From positions 1 to 35,560 of the forward strand of contig LFRW01000001.1 of assembly GCA_001512965.1 (NCBI GenBank): a stretch of 35,560 nt of DNA, in the 5' to 3' direction. The DNA comes from Methanomicrobia archaeon DTU008 (GTDB lineage: Archaea; Thermoplasmatota; Thermoplasmata; Methanomassiliicoccales; Methanomassiliicoccaceae). Numbering within the stretch: position 1 is the first letter of the stretch; each line of letters opens with the position of its first letter. The notes under the pieces are model-generated. The model saw nothing but the letters and a program-made list of their open reading frames with translations. It was not told the DNA's origin and searched no databases. Of the stretch, positions 23,595 through 31,263 are shown piece by piece. The position numbers and the translations under genes were made by a program.

Positions 23595-24616
23595 AGTTGC
23601 CCTGCCTCCTCGAACCTCACCTTGCGCACCTTGTCGATCTCCGACGGCAGCAGCACGCCCGCCTCGGTGATGAATCCCGTGACATACTTGGCCGGGGTCA
23701 TGTCGAACGACGGGTTGAGCGCTACTGAACCCTTCGGGGCCAGGCGAGTTCGTCCCACCATCGTCACCTCCTCCTCCGCTCGTTCCTCGATGACGATCTG
23801 GTCTCCGGACGACAGGGAGAAGTCGAAGGTGGACAAGGGGGCGCATACATAGAACGGTATGCCCAGGGCGTTGGCGATGAGGGCCTTGTCGAAGGTGCCT
23901 ATCTTGTTGGCGAAGTCGCCGTTGGCCGTGACTCGGTCGGCGCCCACCAGTATGATGTCGACACCTTCTCGCATGAAATGGGCGGATGCCCCGTCCGGTA
24001 TGATGGCATGCGGGATGCCCTCGTTGTACAGTTCCCATGCCGTGAGCTTCATGCCCTGAAGGCGTGGACGGGTCTCGGACACGTACACGAATATGTGCCT
24101 ACCTTCGGTCCAGGCGGTCCTGATGGGCGCCAGTGCGGTACCGATGTCCACGGTGGCGAGCGCGCCGGCGTTGCAGTGGGTCATGATGCGCGCCTCCTCT
24201 TCTATGAGGGCGGCGCCGTACTTTCCGATGAGGCGGCATCGCTCGACGATCTGGTCGGCATACATGTCCGCCGCTTCCACCGGATCATCGCCCAGTTCCA
24301 GCGAGCGGAGCATATGATCGATGGCATAGAAGAGATCATATGCGGTGGGGCGGGTGGACCTCAACACCTCGGCCGCCTTTCCCAGGTCCTCACCTTTCAT
24401 TGCGGCCAGGGCCATACCGTAGGCCGCCGCTGCCCCGATGGAAGGTGCGCCTCGCACCGTCATGTTCCTGATGCACTCCGCCACCTGCAGGTGGTCCTCA
24501 AGATCCAGGATCCTGAACCGCTGAGGGATGAGACGTTGATCTATCATGCGGACCTTGCCGCCTTCGAACCAAACCGCCCTGACCTCCTTGCTGCTCTTCC
24601 CAGTAAGTACACGCAT
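23591..24616 (-). CDS. mtnA: methylthioribose-1-phosphate isomerase
   Basis: A 341-residue isomerase of the eIF2B-like superfamily that turns the aldose 5-methylthioribose 1-phosphate into the ketose; archaeal forms can also act on 5-deoxyribose 1-phosphate. MTVRGAPSIGAAAAYGMALA near residue 52 is the signature. The catalytic cysteine is in MTHCNAGALAT (about residue 147) and the catalytic aspartate in VGADRVTANGDFANKIGTF (about residue 227). PDGASAHFM matches the family in between. ATG 24616 is used. A TATA-like CAATATTTTT lies about 35-40 bases upstream, and beyond it a perfect palindrome shared with the divergent regulator gene. The aldolase gene is coupled to its stop codon. Confidence 0.93.
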   Translation of the reverse strand: MRVLTGKSSKEVRAVWFEGGKVRMIDQRLIPQRFRILDLEDHLQVAECIRNMTVRGAPSIGAAAAYGMALAAMKGEDLGKAAEVLRSTRPTAYDLFYAIDHMLRSLELGDDPVEAADMYADQIVERCRLIGKYGAALIEEEARIMTHCNAGALATVDIGTALAPIRTAWTEGRHIFVYVSETRPRLQGMKLTAWELYNEGIPHAIIPDGASAHFMREGVDIILVGADRVTANGDFANKIGTFDKALIANALGIPFYVCAPLSTFDFSLSSGDQIVIEERAEEEVTMVGRTRLAPKGSVALNPSFDMTPAKYVTGFITEAGVLLPSEIDKVRKVRFEEAGQL

Positions 24617-24674
24617 GCTAAGACCAGCATGTCATTCCCCGGAGATGTAGAAAAATATTGGTACTGAACATAGG

Positions 24675-24690
24675 ATACGAACGTTCGTAT
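24675..24690. promoter_or_regulatory. perfect 16-base palindrome, likely operator
   Basis: ATACGAACGTTCGTAT is fully self-complementary. It sits in the 123-base spacer between divergent mtnA and the MsvR-like regulator, upstream of both probable TATA boxes (24650-24660 minus strand; 24702-24714 plus strand). Its halves TACGAA and TTCGTA are the half-site sequence I recall for MsvR boxes, though in the opposite order and with two bases between. Confidence 0.6.
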
Positions 24691-24739
24691 TTCCTTGGGT
24701 AATTAGAAATAATCTCAGAGCGATTAGCGGTCTGTTGCT

Positions 24740-25489
24740 ATGAAGAAGGGTGCAGCTCTCGACGTCTATTCCACTAGCTCCGGACTGAAGCAGATATCCA
24801 ATCCGGTGAGGCAGAAGATATTGAGCGAGCTGCAGCGCCGAGACCTCAGCCTGTCCGAGATAGCTCAAATGACGGGAAAGGCCCAGTCCACCCTGTCGGT
24901 CCATCTGGACAAGATGGTCAAGGAAGGGCTTGTGGCATCCCGGGACGATCCTGCGGACAATCGCCGCAAGATATTCTATCTGGTCTCCAAGCCGGTAGGC
25001 TCCTCGGTCGTTCCCAGGGAAGACCTGACCAAGGCAATAAGCAGCATCATCGACAAGAGCGTCGGGAGTCCCTCCTCCTTCCTGAAGGGAGAGCTTCGCG
25101 CCCTCGTCATAGGGGTGGAGGCCATCGGCCTGAACATGGACCCTGTGCTCAAGGACGTGGGGAAGCATATAGGGACCCAACTGGCCAAGCACATGAGGTC
25201 CACAGAGATCAAGCCTCTCGTGGATGAGGTGAAGGAGTTCTTTGCCCGTCATGAGCTGGGCGAGTTGAGCGTGTACTCCCTGGTCCCTCTCACTCTCATC
25301 ATAAAGGACGATTACGACTGCTCCGACATCCCCGACGTCGCCCGAACTCTATGCATACTCAACGAAGGCATTCTGGAGGCCATCTTCGATGCGAAGACCG
25401 GAGTGCCTCTCGGCGTCACACAGATGGAGTGTTTCGGCACCAAGTACAACTTCTGCAAGTTCGTGTTCGAGCCAACGCTATATGATTGA
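24740..25489 (+). CDS. MsvR-like transcription regulator (winged helix plus V4R domain)
   Basis: A 249-residue regulator. Residues about 15-90 form an ArsR-type winged helix (NPVRQKILSELQRRDLSLSE, then TGKAQSTLSVHLDKMVKEGL with the recognition helix). The C-terminal half resembles the V4R small-ligand domain, with Cys194, Cys205, Cys231 and Cys239; the last two lie in TQMECFGTKYNFCKF. MsvR, a methanogen regulator of oxidative-stress genes, has this architecture and uses V4R cysteines as a redox switch. The name is a family-level inference. ATG 24740 lies about 32 bases from a TATA-like GAAATAATC. The gene diverges from mtnA and converges with the radical SAM gene six bases away. It may regulate itself and mtnA through the palindrome. 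Confidence 0.8.
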   Translation: MKKGAALDVYSTSSGLKQISNPVRQKILSELQRRDLSLSEIAQMTGKAQSTLSVHLDKMVKEGLVASRDDPADNRRKIFYLVSKPVGSSVVPREDLTKAISSIIDKSVGSPSSFLKGELRALVIGVEAIGLNMDPVLKDVGKHIGTQLAKHMRSTEIKPLVDEVKEFFARHELGELSVYSLVPLTLIIKDDYDCSDIPDVARTLCILNEGILEAIFDAKTGVPLGVTQMECFGTKYNFCKFVFEPTLYD

Positions 25490-25495
25490 GAGGTC

Positions 25496-26533
25496 TCAGT
25501 ACGGGCAGTTGCCGCGGTCCAGGTGGCTGTGCGAGCACAGGGGGTCCTCGCTGTAGGCGCTCCCGGCGAAATAGAACGCGTTCGCCCGGCAACCCCAGCA
25601 CAGGTTGTTGTCGCACATGCTGCAGGTGACGCTCTCATCGTTCTCCCGATAGGGGGTGAAGAACAGAGATGACGCGTTGAAGCGGACGATCTCCTCCAAG
25701 CTCTGCTCCCTCAGATCCCCAAGGGTGCGTCGCAAGGAATAGCATGATGAGACCCTCCCGTCCTGGGATACGAAGACGCAGGTGCCACAGTAATGTTTGG
25801 GGAAGTCCTGGCAGCCCATCCCCCTCCCGCCCAGGAATTTCTCATCTCGGAGGCGGTAGGCGGCGCTCACGTCCTCCGCACGGGGAAGGTATGAGTATAT
25901 GGACCCGCGCTCATCAACAGGCTTCAGTGACATCAGGCAGGTGCTGATGCGGTACCTGCGATACATGAAGTCCATGGTCTTCTTGACATCCTCTGGCGTA
26001 TGATGTGCGGTGAGCATGATGACGTTGGCCACATCGCAGGGCGACTTCCCTGCCTCCAGCAGCAGTTCCAGGCCGGAGATCGTGGCCCTTACCTGCCTGG
26101 GATGATAGGTGTAGCGGAGCGAGCTCAGGACCTTGGGATCAAGGGAGTCAAGGTGCACCATGACGAACCCGTCCTGGGTGAGCTCGATGACGCGTTTCAC
26201 CGTCACGATATCGTTCAGAAGAGGTCCGCACGTCCATAGGTTGTTCGTCATGCCCGCGTAGCGCACGCTTTGCATCAATTCGATCCAGTCGGGCCTCTCC
26301 AGGGGATCGCCCCCCATCCAGTCTACCTGCTTTATGCCGAGATTGGCAGCCTGGCGTATCAGGCTCTTGATCTCCCGGGTGGTGAGGGGCTCCTTGGCAT
26401 CCATCACTCTGGCGTAACAATATGCGCAATCGGCCGAACATTCGCTGGTGCACTCTATCTGAAGACGATATGGTTCGTTGCGATCGAAGCAGGCTTTCTG
26501 CAATCTCGCCTGTTCGGAACTATCATTGAACAA
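25496..26533 (-). CDS. radical SAM/SPASM domain protein
   Basis: A 345-residue radical SAM enzyme. The SAM-cluster motif CxxxCxxC is in TSECSADCAYCYARVMD near residues 34-41, and WMGGDPLERPDW is the GGDP equivalent of the GGE motif. The C-terminus has a SPASM-type auxiliary cluster region: SCYSLRRTLGDLREQSLEEI, then SVTCSMCDNNLCWGCRANAF and EDPLCSH. Such proteins modify peptides or mature cofactors; I cannot assign the substrate. The start is doubtful. TTG 26533 is the first standard start, but the same frame stays open and coding-like back to about 26590 (GGAFLSRSGKALDALF) without ATG, GTG or TTG. A TATA element lies at 26604-26611. The 5'-deoxyadenosine it releases could feed the nearby MtnA-aldolase route. 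Confidence 0.87.
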   Translation of the reverse strand: MFNDSSEQARLQKACFDRNEPYRLQIECTSECSADCAYCYARVMDAKEPLTTREIKSLIRQAANLGIKQVDWMGGDPLERPDWIELMQSVRYAGMTNNLWTCGPLLNDIVTVKRVIELTQDGFVMVHLDSLDPKVLSSLRYTYHPRQVRATISGLELLLEAGKSPCDVANVIMLTAHHTPEDVKKTMDFMYRRYRISTCLMSLKPVDERGSIYSYLPRAEDVSAAYRLRDEKFLGGRGMGCQDFPKHYCGTCVFVSQDGRVSSCYSLRRTLGDLREQSLEEIVRFNASSLFFTPYRENDESVTCSMCDNNLCWGCRANAFYFAGSAYSEDPLCSHSHLDRGNCPY

Positions 26534-26603
26534 AGCATCCAGTGCTTTTCCGCTCCTCGACAGGAACGCACCTCCGGCTGGGGTGAGCCATTATCCATAA
26601 CCG

Positions 26604-26611
26604 TTTAATAA
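26604..26611 (-). promoter_or_regulatory. promoter of the radical SAM gene
   Basis: The minus strand reads GCTTATTAAACGG, a good TATA element. Transcription would begin near 26580, leaving about 47 bases before the TTG start at 26533, or a start further upstream with an unusual codon. Confidence 0.45.
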
Positions 26612-26666
26612 GCTTTGGTGAAGAGGTTAGCAAGTGGCCGATGATGTATCTTCCCGAATGTTCCGT

Positions 26667-26924
26667 TCATACCTCTTCATCCACTATCCAGTCGACATCA
26701 CCAAACTCTTCGTGAAGCAGGACGTTCCCTTCCTGGATCATCAGACCGTATCGTTTCGCCTTCGATACATCGTCCGTCTTCTTACCCTCTTCATCGGTGA
26801 GTACGATGGTGACCTTGGCTGCGGGATGTGCGCTGAGCAGTCTCTGCAGGTCCTCTCGCAGTCCCTCGAACTCGCTACGGGTGAGCCCACCTGGCATGGG
26901 CGGTCTCTCGTCTTCCATGCTCAT
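26667..26924 (-). CDS. hypothetical 85-residue acidic protein
   Basis: I do not recognise a family. The protein is small, acidic and predicted mixed helix and strand: a helix around GLTRSEFEGLREDLQRLLSA, then a strand AKVTIVLTDEEG and a second unit KAKRYGLMIQEGNVLLHEEF. It has no cysteines and no membrane segment, so it is cytosolic. Start ATG 26924 (or 26918) is supported by a TATA-like GCTTATAGCC about 28 bases upstream, meaning a leaderless mRNA. It lies between the radical SAM gene and thiE on the same strand, but with its own promoter. Codon use matches its neighbours, which favours a real gene. Confidence 0.65.
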   Translation of the reverse strand: MSMEDERPPMPGGLTRSEFEGLREDLQRLLSAHPAAKVTIVLTDEEGKKTDDVSKAKRYGLMIQEGNVLLHEEFGDVDWIVDEEV

Positions 26925-26957
26925 ACCTGTTGGGAATGACCAATGTGGCTATAAGCA

Positions 26958-27599
26958 TCACGAACGGCCTGCCCGACGCTTAGCTTCCGCTACTATCTGG
27001 CGGAGACTTCGGGCAGATGCCTCTATATCGTCCTGGGACACCACCGCGGATATCACGGCGATGCCATCCGCGCCGGCCTCGATCACGCTGGCCGCATTGG
27101 ATCCATCGATCCCTCCGATGGCCACCACCGGGATCGACACGGCATCCTTCATCCTCGACAGCATCTCGAGGCCGCGGCCGGGACCCGCGTCGTCCTTGGA
27201 GCCCGTGCTGAACACCGGGCTAAGCGCAACATAGCTGGCACCTTCCTCCTCTGCCCTGACGGCTTCGCTCACCGTACCGACCGAGGCGCCCACGATCATG
27301 CTGGGCGGTAAAATTCTCCTGACAGCGGCCACGGGCATGTCGTCCTGCCCCAGATGCACACCGTCGGCATTCGAGGCCAGTGCGATGTCCGGGCGGTCGT
27401 TGACGATCAGCAGCGCTCCCATCCTGGCGGTCAACTCCCGAAGGTCCGATGCGAGGGCGAGCAATCCCCTATCGTCCATGTCCTTGTCTCGAAGCTGTAT
27501 GACATCGGCTCCTCCAGCCAGTGCCATCTCCACGACCTCGTGATGGGACCTCCCTTTTGCTTGCTTGCGGTCAGTGACCACGTATAGGTCCAGCCTCAA
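26958..27599 (-). CDS. thiE: thiamine-phosphate synthase
   Basis: Joins HMP pyrophosphate with thiazole phosphate to form thiamine phosphate. The 213-residue TIM barrel shows [15 protein letters not shown] at the start, [12 protein letters not shown] for the pyrophosphate pocket, [20 protein letters not shown] with [21 protein letters not shown] for the flexible loop, and VVAIGGID near the phosphate site. It is a full-length bacterial-type ThiE, not the ThiN domain many archaea use instead. TTG 27599 starts it, overlapping the thiM stop as TTGA, with AGGTGAGG about ten bases upstream. The two genes are clearly coupled. Confidence 0.94.
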   Translation of the reverse strand: MRLDLYVVTDRKQAKGRSHHEVVEMALAGGADVIQLRDKDMDDRGLLALASDLRELTARMGALLIVNDRPDIALASNADGVHLGQDDMPVAAVRRILPPSMIVGASVGTVSEAVRAEEEGASYVALSPVFSTGSKDDAGPGRGLEMLSRMKDAVSIPVVAIGGIDGSNAASVIEAGADGIAVISAVVSQDDIEASARSLRQIVAEAKRRAGRS

Positions 27600-28417
27600 A
27601 CGCTCACTTCCCTCACCTTTGCCTCCTTCATGTCCTCGGGCTTGAGGGCCGCCACCGCATCCAATAGGGCGATCTTGAACGAGGCGGGCCCTATGGCGTT
27701 CCTGGCCGCCCGCTCTCCCGCTATTCCGAAGGCGACCAATGCTGCCGCCGAGGAGATCATGAGGTCGTCCGCGACAGCCGCGAACGATCCAACGAGCGAG
27801 GACGCCATGCAGCCGGTCCCGGAGACTGCACCCATCAGCGGATGTCCGCTATCCACCAATATGGCATCCGTCCCGTCGGTTATGATGTCCGTGGCGCCGC
27901 TCATCACGACCACTGAACCGGTGGCATTTGCGAGCCGGGACGCGGCGATCATGGGATCTCCCGAGATGCCTCCGGAATCCACTCCCCGGACCACTCCGCC
28001 GGAGCCTGCAAGGACGCCGATCTCCCCTGCGTTCCCTTTTATCACCGCAACGTCCAGTTCCTCAAGCAGACGGCGGGCGGCGTTGGTGCGCATGCTGGTG
28101 GCGCCTGCTCCCACGGGATCGAGGATGACGGGTATGGAGTGTTCGTTCGCCCTGCGCCCGGCGATGAGCATCGCCTCCACCTGTTCCTTCCTCAAGGTGC
28201 CGATGTTGAGCACGAGGGCTCCAGCCATCGACACCATCTCCTCCACCTCTTCCTTGGCCTCTGCCATGACGGGGGAGGCGCCGATGCACAGCGTGATGTT
28301 GGCGCAGTCGTTTACTGTCACGTAGTTGGTTATATGGTGGACCAGGGGATGCTTCTCTCGAAGTGTCGCTAGCAGTTCTCCAGAGGACCGTTCGAAGGAG
28401 GACGCGTTCTTTTTCAC
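27596..28417 (-). CDS. thiM: hydroxyethylthiazole kinase
   Basis: Phosphorylates 4-methyl-5-(2-hydroxyethyl)thiazole for thiamine salvage. The 273-residue ribokinase-like protein has [20 protein letters not shown] near the N-terminus, [35 protein letters not shown], and the catalytic [15 protein letters not shown] with its conserved cysteine near residue 195. Two starts are possible: GTG 28417 and TTG 28429. I prefer GTG because a weak TATA-like ACTTATTC lies about 23 bases upstream and neither has a ribosome-binding site. It is followed by thiE in a four-base overlap. I looked for a TPP riboswitch upstream and did not see its conserved CUGAGA/ACCUGA elements. Confidence 0.93.
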   Translation of the reverse strand: MKKNASSFERSSGELLATLREKHPLVHHITNYVTVNDCANITLCIGASPVMAEAKEEVEEMVSMAGALVLNIGTLRKEQVEAMLIAGRRANEHSIPVILDPVGAGATSMRTNAARRLLEELDVAVIKGNAGEIGVLAGSGGVVRGVDSGGISGDPMIAASRLANATGSVVVMSGATDIITDGTDAILVDSGHPLMGAVSGTGCMASSLVGSFAAVADDLMISSAAALVAFGIAGERAARNAIGPASFKIALLDAVAALKPEDMKEAKVREVSV

Positions 28418-28429
28418 GAGGATCGGCAA

Positions 28430-28708
28430 GAAGTCGAATAAGTGCTATTTCAGGCTTATCAATGCTCTTCTAGCTCGACGGTCCGTGATGCAGGGCGAGG
28501 GGCGAGCATCGAAAGGAACGTCCGATTTGCGAAACGCGACGACCATCGGAGGGACGATGAGATGCGGCGATGTGTCCTCCAACCTCCCGTTCGCCGATGG
28601 GCATCGGGGAAAGCGGTGTCGGGGAGCCGCATGGCACACCTGCCGATCTGACCATGCAGGTATGCCGCCCGATGCTCTCTCGACGGTCTGCATCGGGCTG
28701 GCCAGAGC
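28430..28708. ncRNA. structured intergenic stretch between aguA and thiM, possible small RNA
   Basis: There is no supported protein gene. Two strong stems lie back to back: GGCACACCTGC (28633-28643) with GCAGGTATGCC (28656-28666), 10 of 11 paired, then GCCCGATGC (28667-28675) with GCATCGGGC (28690-28698), nine perfect pairs. Further left are CCGATG-GG-CATCGG (28594-28607) and TCCGAT (28521-28526) facing ATCGGA (28545-28550). The motif GCATCGGG recurs at 28601 and 28690 and inverted at 28668. It starts about ten bases after the aguA stop, so it could be a 3' element of that mRNA or a separate RNA. The strand is unknown. Confidence 0.35.
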
Positions 28709-29761
28709 TCACTCCTCTGACGGTTCCTGCTGCGTCACGCAGTGGAAGCCGCCGTAGCCATACACAAGGTCCCGCGCATAGATGGGTACGATGCGATGAT
28801 TAGGCATCGCCCTCTCCAAGATCCTTAACGCCACGGCATCGTTGATGTCATTGAACGTCGGGAGCAGCACCACGCCGTTGCCGATGTAGAAGTTGGCATA
28901 GCTTGCAGGCAGTACGCGGTCTTCATCCGGCAAAGGTATCGGGGCGGGCATGGGCAGCGTGAGCACCTTGAGCGAGCGTCCATCCTTGGTGCGGAAGTTC
29001 CTCAATATTTCGAGGTTGGTGCGCAGCACCTCGGAGTTGTGGCTGCTCCCTCGAGGGGAGAACGCGCACACCACGGTATCCTCGGACACGAAGCGAGCGA
29101 AGTCATCGACATGTCCATCGGTATCATCTCCTTCGATGCCGGATTTCAACCAGACGACCTCGTCCACGCCGAGGTATTCCCTCAGATATCCTTCGATGCC
29201 CTCTCGATCAAGATGTGGATTGCGGTTCTCGTTCAGCAGGCACTGCTCGGTCGTCAGTACGATGCCAGCACCGTTGACGTCGATGGAACCTCCTTCCATC
29301 ACTATGCCTGGACGGAACGTCGGCAGTCCGGTCGAACGGACGACCTCCTCGCCTGCCACATCGTCATAGATCAGATCGTCATATTTTTCGCCCCAGGCGT
29401 TGAACTTCCATTTCACCGCGGCCTTCTTACCGGTCTCCCGGTGCAGGAGGAACGTCGGTCCATAATCACGTATCCATACGTCAGAGGATCTGATATGGAG
29501 GAACAGCACGTTGCGCATGTTCGCTCCAGCCCTCTCCAGCATCGGCCTGATGCGCTCTTCGCTCTCCTCATCGTCGACAAGTATCTTGACCAGTTCCACA
29601 CGGCTCAGCGCCTCCACCATGGAGCAGTAGGTCTGCTCCACTCCGGTCAGCACGTCGCCTGGAAATGTCAAAGGGTTCTTGGGCCAGGATAGCCAGGTTG
29701 CATCATGTCGAGCCCATTCGGCCGGCATGCGATATCCGGCTGCACGGGGGGTCTGTTCCAT
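28709..29761 (-). CDS. aguA: agmatine deiminase
   Basis: Hydrolyses agmatine to N-carbamoylputrescine and ammonia in the plant/bacterial-type putrescine route. The 350-residue guanidino-modifying enzyme has MPAEWARHDATWLSWP at the start, the aspartate in SSDVWIRDYGPTFL, the His-Asp pair in DTDGHVDDFARF, and the catalytic cysteine in GYGGFHCVTQQ near the C-terminus. MEGGSIDVNGAGIVLTTEQC matches the family in between. ATG 29761 is four bases after the aguB stop, and AGGAGAT seven bases upstream is a good ribosome-binding site. Product and partner are encoded together, so arginine-derived agmatine can go to putrescine. Spermidine made from it would also serve hypusine formation on eIF5A. Confidence 0.95.
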   Translation of the reverse strand: MEQTPRAAGYRMPAEWARHDATWLSWPKNPLTFPGDVLTGVEQTYCSMVEALSRVELVKILVDDEESEERIRPMLERAGANMRNVLFLHIRSSDVWIRDYGPTFLLHRETGKKAAVKWKFNAWGEKYDDLIYDDVAGEEVVRSTGLPTFRPGIVMEGGSIDVNGAGIVLTTEQCLLNENRNPHLDREGIEGYLREYLGVDEVVWLKSGIEGDDTDGHVDDFARFVSEDTVVCAFSPRGSSHNSEVLRTNLEILRNFRTKDGRSLKVLTLPMPAPIPLPDEDRVLPASYANFYIGNGVVLLPTFNDINDAVALRILERAMPNHRIVPIYARDLVYGYGGFHCVTQQEPSEE

Positions 29762-29765
29762 ATTC

Positions 29766-30632
29766 TCATCTCCTCTCGGTTATTCGGCCGTAGCACTCTG
29801 GGCGGCGGTTGCGGAAGAATCCCCATCCCTCCCGGATCTGGCGGCCGTGCTCCAGATCGATCTTGGCCAGGATTATCTCCTCTCCATCTCCCGCCTTCGC
29901 GATGGTCCTTCCAAAGGCGTCCACTACGAAGCTGCCTCCCCAGAACTCCATATGCCCTTCTCGTCCAACGCGGTTGGCGGCAGCCACCACCACGCTGTTG
30001 GCGATGGCATGTCCGCGCATGACGTTCTCCCAGGCAAATTGCCAATCCCCTTCGCTCTGTTCTATATGGTCCGACAGTCCGATGGCGGTAGGGTAGAACA
30101 GCATCTGTGCGCCCTCCAGGGCGCATATCCGGGCGGCCTCTGGAAACCATTGGTCGAAACATATGAGGGGCGATATCGATCCATGAGGGGTCTCGATGAC
30201 CTTGAAGCCCGTATCCCCCCTTTCGAAGTAGGATTGTTCGTAGAAGTTCTCATCGTATGGTATGTGGGTCTTGCGATATGTTCCCAATAGGGAGCCGTCC
30301 TTACCATGAACTAGGGCGGTGTTGAAGAAATGTCCTCCGGCCCGTTCGTATATGGATCCTCCCACCAGCACGACGTCGTTGTCCTTGGCCATGACGGACA
30401 GCGCATCGGAGACCATGCCGGGGATCGTATCGTGAGGGGCCTTATCCCTCTCTGACGCGCTATTGATGTCATGCTGTGGAAAGTACGGGGTTGAAAAGAG
30501 CTCGGGGAGGCACACTATCTGGGCGCCGCCTTCTGCCGCCTCCCTCACCATGGCCGCCGCCTTGCGCAGGTTGACACTCGGATCGGACGCCATGCTCATC
30601 TGGACAATGCCTAGGACGACCTCATTGTTCAT
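29766..30632 (-). CDS. aguB: N-carbamoylputrescine amidase
   Basis: Nitrilase-superfamily amidase, 288 residues, converting N-carbamoylputrescine to putrescine, CO2 and ammonia. The catalytic triad is visible: Glu44 in IVCLPELFSTPYF, the lysine in TYRKTHIPYDENF, and the cysteine in ISPLICFDQWFPEAAR. FYEQSYFERGDTGF and GRIITERR-like C-terminal residues match plant-type AguB closely. ATG 30632 follows GAGAGG about seven bases upstream. It precedes aguA with a four-base gap, and the HEAT-repeat gene lies 85 bases upstream on the same strand. Subunit assembly in the family is usually homo-octameric; nothing here shows that directly. Confidence 0.95.
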   Translation of the reverse strand: MNNEVVLGIVQMSMASDPSVNLRKAAAMVREAAEGGAQIVCLPELFSTPYFPQHDINSASERDKAPHDTIPGMVSDALSVMAKDNDVVLVGGSIYERAGGHFFNTALVHGKDGSLLGTYRKTHIPYDENFYEQSYFERGDTGFKVIETPHGSISPLICFDQWFPEAARICALEGAQMLFYPTAIGLSDHIEQSEGDWQFAWENVMRGHAIANSVVVAAANRVGREGHMEFWGGSFVVDAFGRTIAKAGDGEEIILAKIDLEHGRQIREGWGFFRNRRPECYGRITERR

Positions 30633-30717
30633 ATGATGCCCTCTCTTGATGCTTCCACGCCATAGAGGCTCTGCTTATTAGAGCCTTTCCTGAGCTGGCA
30701 TCGCTGCCAGACCACGC

Positions 30718-31254
30718 TCAGTTCTTCATGATCTCCAAGGCGCTTGCGGCGCTCTTGCTGACATAAGGGCTGCGATCGCAGGTGAGCTTCTCCAGACGTT
30801 CCACCGCCAGAGGACTGCTCATGTGCAGATGGTGGGCGAACTGTTCCAAGGCCCAGGAGCTCGTCCCTCTCACCATGGCATCCCGGTCCAACAAAAGCTC
30901 GGTCAGATAGCCGACGGAAGATTGTACGCCAACCCTCATGGACGCGAGCTCTCCAAGGGTCCACGCTGCGTTCTCCCTTACCTCGGCGTCCTTGTCCTTG
31001 GTCAATGCGTTCAAGAGGTCGAACGGCCAGAACGCCTCCACCTTGTTCTGAGCCATCTTGGCCATGATGCGCGATGCCCGCTGGCGATCCTCCACGATAG
31101 GCGACCGGAGGAGAACCGTCAGGCTTGGCAAGGATGTGGCGTCCACGTCCTTCGATCGAGCCAGCTCATCCATCCTCTTCAGTGCGGAGTGACGGACCTC
31201 AATATCGCTGGATATGATGTCTAGGTTCAGTCTTTCCAGTTCGGGAGATCCCAT
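30718..31254 (-). CDS. HEAT-repeat protein
   Basis: A 178-residue all-helical repeat protein with about four HEAT-like units of 35-40 residues. The clearest are KDKDAEVRENAAWTLGELAS and DRDAMVRGTSSWALEQFA, and the last one ends in SPYVSKSAASALEIMKN. The D-xx-VR-xxA-xxAL pattern is the HEAT signature. Such proteins act as protein-binding scaffolds or, with extra residues, as lyases for phycobilins; no catalytic residues are seen here. I use ATG 31254; GTG 31263 would add three residues. It lies upstream of aguB on the same strand, but no functional link is evident. Confidence 0.75.
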   Translation of the reverse strand: MGSPELERLNLDIISSDIEVRHSALKRMDELARSKDVDATSLPSLTVLLRSPIVEDRQRASRIMAKMAQNKVEAFWPFDLLNALTKDKDAEVRENAAWTLGELASMRVGVQSSVGYLTELLLDRDAMVRGTSSWALEQFAHHLHMSSPLAVERLEKLTCDRSPYVSKSAASALEIMKN

Positions 31255-31263
31255 GTGGTTCAC

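Noticed and set aside
22965-24038. 357-residue reading of the aldolase frame
   Set aside because: The upstream 147 residues are an out-of-frame reading of mtnA, rich in R, G and H; the TTG at 23594 with its ribosome site is the true start.
28430-28708. TPP riboswitch upstream of thiM
   Set aside because: The conserved TPP motifs are not present on either strand, and the strong stems do not fit its three-way fold.
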